Below are positions 56,030 to 64,000 of a stretch of 64,000 nt of DNA, in pieces (position 1 is the stretch's first letter; the number at the start of each line of letters is the position of its first letter). The stretch covers positions 13,645,995 through 13,709,994 of the forward strand of contig NC_073312.1 in NCBI RefSeq assembly GCF_027595985.1. Reading direction: 5' to 3'. Source of the stretch: Sorex araneus (taxonomy: Eukaryota; Chordata; Mammalia; Eulipotyphla; Soricidae). Under the pieces are notes generated by a model, which was given only the letters and a program-made list of their open reading frames with translations, was not told where the DNA came from and did not search any database. Made by a program: the position numbers and the translations under genes.

Positions 56030-57425
56030 TTTTTTTTTTTTTTTTGAATCGCTGTGAGATAGTTACAAGCTTTAATGTTTGGGTTACAATCACACAATGA
56101 TCCAACACCCATCCCATCCACTGGTGCACATTCCCCACCACCAATATCCCCAGTATGCTCCTTCTCCCACTGCTTCCATGGCAAATAATATTCCCCATAC
56201 TCTCTCTCTGCTTTTGGGCATTATGGCTTGCAACACAGACACTGAGAAGTCATCATGCTTGGTCCATTATCTACTTTCGGCATGCATCTCCCATCCCAAC
56301 TGATTCCTCCAGCCATCATTTTCTTAGTGATACATTCTCTATTCCATCTGCCTTCTCCCCTCCACTCATGAAGCAGGCTTTCAGCTATGGGGCAATCCTC
56401 CTGGCCCTTGTCTCTGTATACTGTCCTTGGGTGTCAGCCTCATGTGATGTTATTCTACACTCCACAAATGAGTGCAGTCCTTCTTTGTCTTTCCCTCTCT
56501 TTCTGACTCATTTCACTTAGCATGATACTCTCCAAGTTTATCCATTTATAAACAAATTTCATGACTTCATCTCTCCTAACAGCTGCATAGTATTCCATTG
56601 TGTATATGTACCAAAGTTTCTTTAACCAGTCATCTGTTCTAGGGCACTTGGGTTGTTTCCATATTTTAGCTACTTTCAACAATGCTGCAATGAACATATA
56701 GGTACAGATGTCATTTCTACTGTGCTTTTTTTACATCCTTGGGATATATTCCCAGAAATGGTATTGTGGGGTCATATGGAAGCTCAATGCCAGGCACAAA
56801 AGTCAGATCAAAATGGATTAAAGACATTAATATCAGACATGAATACATAAGATACATAGAGGAAAACATAGGCAGAACTCTCCATGACATTAAAGCTAAA
56901 AGCATCTTTAAGGATGAAACAGCACTGACCATGCAAGTGGAAGCAAACATAAATAAATGGGACTACATCAAACTAAGAAGCTTTGCACTTCAAAAGAAAC
57001 AGTGACTAAAATACAGCAAGAGCCCACAGAATGGGAAAGAATATTTACCCAATACCCATCTGATAAGGGATTAATATCCAGGATATACAAGACACTAATA
57101 GAAATGTACAAGAAAAAACCTTCAACCACATCAAAAAACTGGGGAGAATAAATGAACAGAATTTTCCTCAAAAAAGAAATACAAATGGCCAAAAGGCACA
57201 TGAAAAAATGTTCCACATCACTAGTCATGAGGGAGATGCAAATCAAAACAACAATGAGATATTATCTCACACCACAGAGATGGGCACATATTCAAAAGAA
57301 CAATAGCAACCAGTGCTGGTGTGGATGTTGGCAAAAAGGGATGCTCTTTCACTGTTGTTGGGAATGCCAACTGGTCCAGCCTTTCTGGAAAACAATATGG
57401 ACAGTCCTTCAAAAACTAAAAATAA
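56030..57425 (-). mobile_element. L1 insertion with twin-priming inversion
   Basis: One insertion bounded by ggctgccaaatc (56018-56029) and ggctgccaattc (57426-57437), 11/12 identical. From the left: T-run (the A-tail), then the L1 3' UTR and end of ORF2 on the minus strand to about 56789, then the preceding part of ORF2 on the plus strand from about 56790 to 57425. In L1 coordinates the two pieces meet at the same point, just before the segment encoding the GIYP-like region. The inverted piece has several frame breaks, including a TGA after 57001, so no protein can be made. Confidence 0.95.
56790..57425 (+). pseudogene. L1 ORF2 C-terminal remnant (inverted piece)
   Basis: Plus-strand remnant of the C-terminal part of the L1 endonuclease/reverse transcriptase protein, broken into short frames. 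The cysteine-rich end motif is visible as CWCGCWQKG followed by CCWEC, where active elements usually have CWRGCG and CWWEC. Homology ends at the twin-priming breakpoint. Confidence 0.85.
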
Positions 57426-57437
57426 GGCTGCCAATTC

Positions 57438-57694
57438 TTCATCTCCACCGTCATCCTTGTTCTTCGACAGGCATCTCTGTGATTCCTCTCACCCAAAAGA
57501 CAGTCAATTTTCCCACTTATCACTGGATCTAAGTTAGTCTTAGGACAATGCCTTAGCCTATAAAGTGCAACAGAAGAGACAATATGCAAGTTCAAAGTGG
57601 AGGCCCTGAGGGGCTCTGGTGCTTCTACTCTCTAATCTCACACCCTGAAAGGGCACATCTGAGCCAACCAGATTTTCCCAACTGTCAGCCACTC
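57438..57694. other. Host spacer between two L1 insertions
   Basis: About 260 bp of non-L1 sequence separating the duplicated target sites of the two elements. No gene seen. Confidence 0.6.
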
Positions 57695-57711
57695 AAATCA
57701 TAGGTGACTGG

Positions 57712-58485
57712 CCATGCACAAAAGTCAGATCAAAATGGATTAAAGACCTCAACATCAGACCAGAAACCATAAGGTACATTGGAGACAAGGTTGGCAAAAC
57801 CCTCCACAATATTGAAGATAAAGGTATCTTCAAAGATGACATGCAACTGACCAACAAAGTGGACACAGAGATAAACAAGTGGGACTACATTAAACTAAAA
57901 AGCTTCTGCACCGCAAAAGATACAGTGACCAGAATACAAAGACAATCTACAGAATGGGAAAGGATATTCACCCGATACCCATCAGATAAGAGGTTGATAT
58001 CAAGGGTATGTAAGGCACTGGTTGAATTCTACAAGAAGAAAACATCCAATCCCATCAGAAAATGGGGTGAAAAAATGAACAGAAACTTTCCCAAGGAAGA
58101 GATATGAATGGCCAAAAGGCACATGAATAAGTGCTCTACATCACTAATCATCAGGGAGATGCAGATCAAAACAACCATGAGATACCACCTCACACCACAG
58201 AAACTGGCACACATCCAAAAGAACAAAAGCAACCACTGTTGGAGAGGATGTGGGGAGAAAGGGACCCTCCTGCACTGCTGGTGGGAATGCCGACTGGTTC
58301 AGCCCTTTTGGAAAACAATATGGATGCTTCTCAAAAAATTAGAAATTGAGCTCCCATTTGATCCAGCAATACCACTGTGGGAATATATCCCGGAGAAGCA
58401 AAAAAGTATAGTCGAAATGACATCTGCACTTATATGTTCATCGCGGCACTGTTTACAAATAGCCAGAATCTGGAAAAAAACCTGA
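57712..58485 (+). pseudogene. L1 ORF2 C-terminal remnant
   Basis: C-terminal ~260 codons of the L1 reverse transcriptase protein. A frame change near 57840 and an in-frame TGA at 58105-58107 (just before [14 protein letters not shown]) inactivate it, and a further frame change truncates it at 58485. The cysteine-rich motif [18 protein letters not shown] is intact. No catalytic reverse transcriptase residues are included in this truncated copy. Confidence 0.93.
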
Positions 58486-59185
58486 GTGCCCTAGAACAGA
58501 TGACTGGCTAAAGAAACTTTGATACATCTATACAATGGAATACTATGCAGCTGTTAGAAAAAATGAAGTCATGAACTTTGCATATAAGTGGATCAACATG
58601 GAAAGTATCATGTTAAGTGAAATGAGTCAGAAAGAGAGAGACAGACATAGAAAGATCGCACTCATCTGTGGAATACAAAATAACAGAGTAGGAGACTGAT
58701 ACCCAAGAATAGTAGAAATAAGTACCAGGAGGTTGACTCCATGGCTTGGAAGCTGGCCTCACATGCTGGGGAAACGGCAGCTCAGATAGAGAAGGGAACA
58801 CCAAGTAAAATGTGGTTGGAGGCCATGCGTGGGAAGGGTGATGAGTGCTGAAAGTAGACTAGAGACTGAACACAATGGCCACTCAGCACCCCTATTGCAA
58901 ACCACAACACCCAACTGGAGAGAGAGAACTAAAGGGAATACCCTGCCACAGAGGCAGGGTGGGGTGGGGGGAGATGGGATTTGGGGGGTGGGAGGGATAC
59001 TGGGTTTATTAGTGGTGGAGAATGGGCACTGGTGAAGGGATGGGTTCTCAAACATTGTACGAGAGAAAAACGATCACAAAAATGTATAAATCTGTAACTG
59101 TACCCTCACGGTGATTCACCATTTAAAAATAAATAATTTTTTAAAATAAATAAATAAAATTTGCAATCACTCCCAAAGGGAAAAA
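57712..59185 (+). mobile_element. L1, 5'-truncated, with target-site duplication and double A-tail
   Basis: Sense L1 starting in the C-terminal half of ORF2 and running through the 3' UTR ('tggccactcagcacccctat', 'gggcactggtgaagggatgg', 'ctcacggtgattcaccattt'). 17-bp duplication (16/17): aaatcataggtgactgg at 57695-57711 and aaatcacaggtgactgg at 59186-59202. After the first A/T-rich tail (59123-59159) come about 20 non-L1 bases (tttgcaatcactcccaaagg) and a second A-run (59181-59188). Confidence 0.96.
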
Positions 59186-59202
59186 AAATCACAGGTGACT
59201 GG

Positions 59203-59954
59203 GTCCACCCAAGATCAGTGTCGTGCTGACACCACTTATGAGGACAATACATGCTTATTGTCTCATGCCATGGAACTCAAGGCTGTCATCTGCATTGTTG
59301 TGACCATTCATGCCTGATGCACACTGGGCATTGGATGGCCCTGGAAGTCGATTTCAGCTTCAAATGCTACCAGCTACTTTGAATCTTGCCCAGTATATGG
59401 CCAGTTCCTGGCGCTAACCATATCCTCCAGTAGGCCTTAGTGAACTTAATTTTCTCCCTAGGCTTATTTGATACAGAGAATGAACTTCCTCAACTCGCCC
59501 TGTGTTCCTCATAGACTGAACCCTTCGTGAAGGTATTTTCAAGGACAAATGAACAGTCAGCAATACATGCAAATTGCTTATCTTACGGTTCAACACAGAA
59601 CTTTGTGTGAAAATCAAGGTGAAGGCTGGGCTGAGATCTTTTTTTCTGGAAGATCTCTGTAATTGAAGCTCCATTTCCTTGTGTTTATAGTTCCTAGCAG
59701 CCATCCACACTCCTTGACCTTTGACCTTACTCCTCTGTCTCCACCCAGTCAAAGAAAGTTGACTCCATTGCTCTGACCTTCTCAAACTTACTTTCTTTCT
59801 CATTTTCCATGACCTTATTCTTGCTCCATGGTGCCTACCAATTACTCTAGGAGAATCTCCATGTTTTAACACACTTAGTTCCACTAGGAACCTTCATTCT
59901 CCCTAGCCATGTAAGTTGGCATATCATAAATTCCAAAAATTAGGATGCATCTGC
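59203..59954. other. No gene seen
   Basis: Unique-looking sequence. A minus-strand frame of about 156 codons (59414-59884) contains no known motif. Confidence 0.45.
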
Positions 59955-60120
59955 TTTACTACACTGACCAAACATTTATTGAGCAGCTACTGTATATCAA
60001 GCTCCATCTTGGTGCCAGGAATAGAGAAGAGGATGAACAGACAAAGTCCTGTGCTCAGGAGGCTTACAACCCAGAGTTGGGTTGTAGTTGGGGAGAAAGC
60101 TAAACAAATGTACAAATAGT
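59955..60120 (+). repeat. L2 LINE 3' end
   Basis: L2: 'caaacatttattgagcagct', 'tcttggtgccaggaatagag', 'gctcaggaggcttacaaccc'. Confidence 0.85.
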
Positions 60121-60282
60121 CCCAACTGACCCCAGCCAAGAGTTGGGAGAAGAAGAGGATGAACACAATGATCTCATCATCTTCAAAAACACAATTTGTT
60201 AACTGTTCACTTTCCAACAATTGTACCTAATTCTCTGTTTCCCTTTATCTAACCCACATGACTGTTTCTGGTTAGGTGGGTT

Positions 60283-60427
60283 TTTGTTTGCTTTGTTGGT
60301 CACACCCAACTACGTTCAGGGATCATTCTTGATGGTGCTCAAGGGATAATATGTGGTGTGAGAGATTCCACCATGGCCAGTCATGGCCAGTACATTACCT
60401 GCTGTACTTACTATCTCTTCAACCCTC
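60283..60427 (-). mobile_element. SOR SINE (old)
   Basis: Minus-strand: 'ttggtcacacccaactacgt', 'ggatcattcttgatggtgct', head 'ctatctcttcaaccc'. Carries a short duplicated 'catggccagt'. Confidence 0.8.
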
Positions 60428-61434
60428 TAACTGTTTTTTTTCATCAAGGAAACAAAGCTAAAACTTAAGAGTTAAAAAAAATGTTGTAAGTCCCCTTTTG
60501 TTTATTTTTGGGATCCAATTTGGATTGATTTTTTAAAAAAATATTCAAAAGTATTCCTAGTATAAAACTTTCTACTTCTGGTTTCCAATGGAAACTTATT
60601 ATTTGAGGGCAGACTTTTAAACATGTCACTCGTTGCCAGCATGCCTCAGGGTACAAGTACAATAAATAAAGAGTATATTGAAATAGAATATTTCAAATAG
60701 CTAGCAGCATCATTAAAACAGCAAATTAAATGAGCAGAAAACAAACAGATTCTAGTTTCCTTGTATAATCAGATATACTTCGTTAAGGACTCTCAAGTGG
60801 ATCGTAATACCGTTCTGCCAGCTGTAGCTTCCCAGTTAAGTACTCCTCTTACCAGCAAAATAAGTAGAGGAAAGTGGGGTATCCGCATTTCCACCAGACA
60901 CCCCAAATTTACCTTACTTACCAAGATTTCTTATAAGATCTCTAGAGATCTCTTGAATCCAAATCCTACATCTGGCCTCTCTTAGCCAGTAACCCTCCAA
61001 TACTTTCTGGCCTCTTTTAAAAAGAGAAATGCATCCTACTCAGAATCTGGAGTTCAAAGACTCACCCAACGGCCTAGGGTCTCAGGGGTGCTTTTGGTAT
61101 TTGGGGGTGGGGCAGTTCCTCTCTACATGCCAAGGATCTTTAGCATTTCTGTTCCTTCTCCTGCACACTCGAAAGGGCAGTAACTTGTTCAAACAAAAAT
61201 GCCTCCATACATTCCCAAATTACCTCCTTGGGGGTGAGAAAAAAACATCCCCTTTCTAGCCTGCGACCTTCTTGGCAGCCTCTGGTCTTGTGATTTCTCC
61301 TTCCCTGGGAGCACACACAGTGCATCTACTGGTGAGAGGCGGTTTCCGATCCCCGATGACCATTGTGTTTGTGGCTGCCATGCTCAGATGTCCTGGCAGC
61401 TCTGCATTGGCCCCTGCCTCTTGGATTGGGTGGA
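60428..61434. other. 1 kb without gene
   Basis: AT-rich to 60760, then mixed. No coding or repeat homology assigned. Confidence 0.45.
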
Positions 61435-61570
61435 TCTCAGTAGGGTGATTAAGAAGACAGAACAAGGTGTCAAGGGGGCCTGAGTTTAAATGATAGTTCT
61501 GCCACTTCCTTGCTGCATCACCTTCAGCAACTGGCCTTGGCCCTGAAGCCTCAGTTTCTTCATCTAAAAG
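61435..61570 (+). repeat. MIR SINE
   Basis: Sense MIR: 'ggcctgagtttaaatgatag', 'ttctgccacttccttgctgc', 'gaagcctcagtttcttcatc'. Confidence 0.85.
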
Positions 61571-61738
61571 AAGAATCAAAGAACCAGAGAGATAATACAG
61601 TGGGTAGGACACTTGTTTTGCATGTGGCTGACCTGGGTTTGATATATATCCCATATAGTTCCCAATCCCCACCAGGAGTGATCTCTGAGTGGAGTAAGCC
61701 CTGAACACAGCCAGGTGTGGCCTCCAAACAAAAAACAA
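61571..61738 (+). mobile_element. SOR SINE
   Basis: Sense: 'aaccagagagataatacagt', 'acttgttttgcatgtggctg', 'ccaccaggagtgatctctga', AAACA-rich tail. Confidence 0.92.
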
Positions 61739-61744
61739 ACAATA

Positions 61745-61905
61745 AAAGAGGAACTATGTAAGGGTTAAAGGTGCTTGCCTTGCATGCAGCTGACCCTGGT
61801 TGAATCCCGAGGCCCATATGTGGTCTCCAAGCACAGAACCAAGAGTAATCTCTGATCCTTTCCAGGTGTGGCCCCCAAGCTAATAAGAACAAATAGTTTT
61901 TAAAT
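61745..61905 (+). mobile_element. SOR SINE
   Basis: Sense copy in tandem with the previous one: 'ggtgcttgccttgcatgcag', 'ccatatgtggtctccaagca', 'caggtgtggcccccaag'. Confidence 0.9.
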
Positions 61906-61949
61906 TAAACCAAAGGGAAGTCAAAACCACATTTAACATCGTAGGTGGT

Positions 61950-62040
61950 GACACGACTGAATGAAATAATGTATGACCTGTAGATCTGAACCCCTAGAAC
62001 AAAGCCCAACACTTAGCACACAGCCCTTGTAAGCTGGTTT
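61950..62040 (+). repeat. MIR 3' fragment
   Basis: 'tgaatgaaataatgtatgac', 'caaagcccaacacttagcac' resemble the MIR end. Confidence 0.5.
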
Positions 62041-62664
62041 AATATCATATTTTTTACTGTCAGTGATATAAAAATGAAACACTGCTTAAAGAAAAGGCAA
62101 TTTCCAGTTTCTTCTGGAAGTGGTAAATGCTCATTTGGTTTATCTGGGTCTTCTCTTCTAGGAAAGGAGCAGTCACTGGGTCTAAATTCACTGCCTCTGA
62201 GAGTTTACTTGCAATTTATGCTGAAAGCATATGAAACCAAATGGGCCCAAAATTCACTGGGTCCAAGAAAGACACCTAATTAAAGATGGCGGCAATGCCT
62301 GAGACATGATTCACACTTGATATTCCATTGGACCCCTCAATCTCTTGGTGCTGGCACCAGCCACCATTTGATACAAGACAAAAGCCTGAAACTCATCCGT
62401 GATTTTTCTCAATGCCCTGATTTTTCTCAATGTCTCCATCGCCATTTTCAAAGCCATCCTATAAGTGAGCAATATCTCCCCCCACAAACATTGTAAACCT
62501 GTCAACTTTACTCCCATTCCTTTGGCACTATGCTGGTCTCAGCCACCATCATTTCCCACCTAAAATTCTATGTTTTTCTTCATTATTCCACTCTTGCTGC
62601 CCTATGTGACTTTTCTGCCATTGGTTGTGATATAGCAAGTGATGACCCTTTAAAAATCAGATCA
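62041..62664. other. No gene; small tandem duplication
   Basis: Unique or very old repeat-derived. tgatttttctcaatg occurs twice at an 18-bp period (62400-62414 and 62418-62432). Confidence 0.5.
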
Positions 62665-62885
62665 GCAGGCTGAGATACTCTGTAGGTAGAGCACCTGCTT
62701 TGCAGGCATGGGGCTGGGAGTTTGAGCCAGCACCACCCCCACATGTTATGCGGAATCCTAGCAGAACTGCCACTTCGAATTTCTGTGCCACCTCAGAGTG
62801 TATGATCTTTAGCACAACACAACCAGGTGTGAGTGAGCACCACAACCCAGCATGCAATCCCTAATAATTCTGACAGCAATAACAA
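62665..62885 (+). mobile_element. Different tRNA-derived SINE
   Basis: tRNA-like head with other wording than SOR ('gctgagatactctgtaggta', 'gagcacctgctttgcaggca', 'gggagtttgagcc'), followed by a C-rich body and a CAATAACAAAA tail. The box A and box B spacing fits an RNA polymerase III promoter. Family unknown to me. Confidence 0.6.
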
Positions 62886-63074
62886 AAGGAGGGGGGAAGA
62901 GAAATTAACCAATAAATACATAAACACTTAAGATCAGGTTAGGCATTTTTCCCCTTCTACATAAAAATCTCTTAGTGCATATTATTCAATGCATGTAGCC
63001 CAATACCAAAGCCCAATGTCACTGGTTCCTGTCTACTTTCGGGAGCTCATCATCACACATTATACCCCTGGCCC

Positions 63075-63310
63075 CACCTCCCATCATGCTTGCTCTCTTT
63101 CAACTAAATTCTCCCTCTCTTAGTACCTCAAAACAAAACACACTTTGTTCTCCATGTGCGATTATGCCTACTTTTCTCTCTGCAGGAACATTTTGCACCC
63201 AGATCTATGCATGTCTGGCTCCTTCCTGTTACTTTCACCTCATCTCTAACATGACCCCATCAACATGGCTTGCTCTGTGCTCTTCCCAGCACTCAGAGAG
63301 AAACCTGGAC
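63075..63310. repeat. L2 LINE fragment
   Basis: 'gcacccagatctatgcatgt', 'ctggctccttcctgttactt' and 'cagcactcagagagaaacct' match the L2 internal 3' region. Confidence 0.7.
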
Positions 63311-64000
63311 CACCATAAGTGCTCCATGAGTATATATGAAAAAACAAATGCATGCAGGGCACAAACAACTTGGTGCAGTTTTTTTAGGGGATATAACCTG
63401 TCCTGAGGAAAAAGAAGACAGAGCTCATTCTTTCTATAAGACCATTCATGCAATTTAGGGAGAGATCAGTTTAGTCCTCAAACACCCAGCCAGCTATGCC
63501 CGAGAAAACCAGAAATCATGACTCCTCAGAAAAACAATGAGCTAAGAGTCACACTTCCTCCTGCCTATGAAGATCCTGCCAAATGCCTGGGATCGCTTTT
63601 AAAGTGAAGCAACCCTACCTTTGACCACCGCCAAGGAGAATGCTATAGCTCACACCGAAAGAATATCTGCTGCTTGGGCTGACATTTCAACACAAATTGG
63701 ATTACTCTATCCCGCCTGGAAATGCATGATCTGGTCACATAATGGGACATTATTCAATTAGCAAGGTTCCTGGCTGTTCTGAAATGTATAGGAAAAGTGA
63801 TTGCCTTTTAGAGAGAGCCTTGTCACACAATGAAATCTGGCTTCTGCTGCCGGGCTCACCCCAACCTCATCCGTCCCAGAAAGCAGTGAAATGGCATTCT
63901 TGACAACTGGACAGAAACTTGTCTCTTAATCAGCATGCTCTCTCCCCCAGGGGTAACTTCCCAGGAAATCTTTTTTTTGCGATCATAGTATTTCCCACTG
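63311..64000. other. No gene; candidate conserved noncoding DNA at right end
   Basis: Repeat-free. 63560-63880 has a slowly-evolving look ('cacaaattggattactctat', 'cattattcaattagcaaggt'). No coding homology. Confidence 0.35.

Overview
This is a stretch of mammalian nuclear DNA. Short tRNA-derived SINEs of the shrew SOR type occur throughout it: about thirty copies, many ending in the typical CCAAAAAGC plus A-rich tail. This points to a shrew, most likely Sorex or a close relative. The base composition, the old MIR/L2/MER5/MaLR-like repeats shared by placental mammals, and the long microsatellites fit a low-gene-density autosomal region. I see no intact protein-coding gene, no convincing multi-exon gene, no rRNA or tRNA gene and no CRISPR. 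The only recognisable protein homology outside transposons is a broken fragment of a very large interferon-inducible GTPase (VLIG/URGCP-like) on the minus strand at about 47.75-48.88 kb. It has an in-frame stop and no proper start.

Layout. 1-10 kb: an L1 tail at the left edge, scattered MIR, L2 and MER5, several SOR SINEs and a CT/ATCT microsatellite. 10.17-11.27 kb: one 1.1 kb composite retroposon, bounded by 18-bp target-site duplications, with a tandem ~298-bp GC-rich unit at its 5' end and an L1-like 3' tail. 11.5-16.6 kb: long-form SOR SINEs, a (GT)n run, a 440-bp purine tract and two SOR copies. 16.81-18.27 kb: two endogenous-retrovirus LTRs in inverted, tail-to-tail order around a 149-bp leader with a primer-binding site for tRNA-Arg. 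Only the outer ends of the pair carry a 4-bp duplication. 18.3-27.6 kb: a dense SOR cluster, including a 55-bp flank shared in inverted orientation by two SINEs 3 kb apart, then non-repetitive sequence and a 166-bp tandem duplication. 28.8-37.1 kb: L1 tail, MaLR-like repeats, a long TTTC microsatellite, and non-repetitive blocks that look like candidate conserved noncoding DNA. 39.4-41.3 kb: an old 5'-inverted L1 with a young L1 tail and a SINE nested in it. 42.6-47.2 kb: SINEs, MIR, two minus-strand L1 tails. 47.75-51.2 kb: the GTPase pseudogene and unassigned sequence. 51.7-54.7 kb: mostly unique. 54.7-59.2 kb: an extended long-form SINE and two L1 insertions, one twin-primed and one with a possible short 3' transduction. 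59.2-64 kb: unique sequence, L2, MIR and SINEs.

The most interesting content is retrotransposon biology. Many insertions can be bounded exactly from their duplicated target sites, and several (the inverted LTR pair, the tandem-unit composite retroposon, the SINE sharing another SINE's flank) do not have the usual structure of their class. Identities and alignments were made by eye. Family names rest on recalled consensus features, not on a database search.
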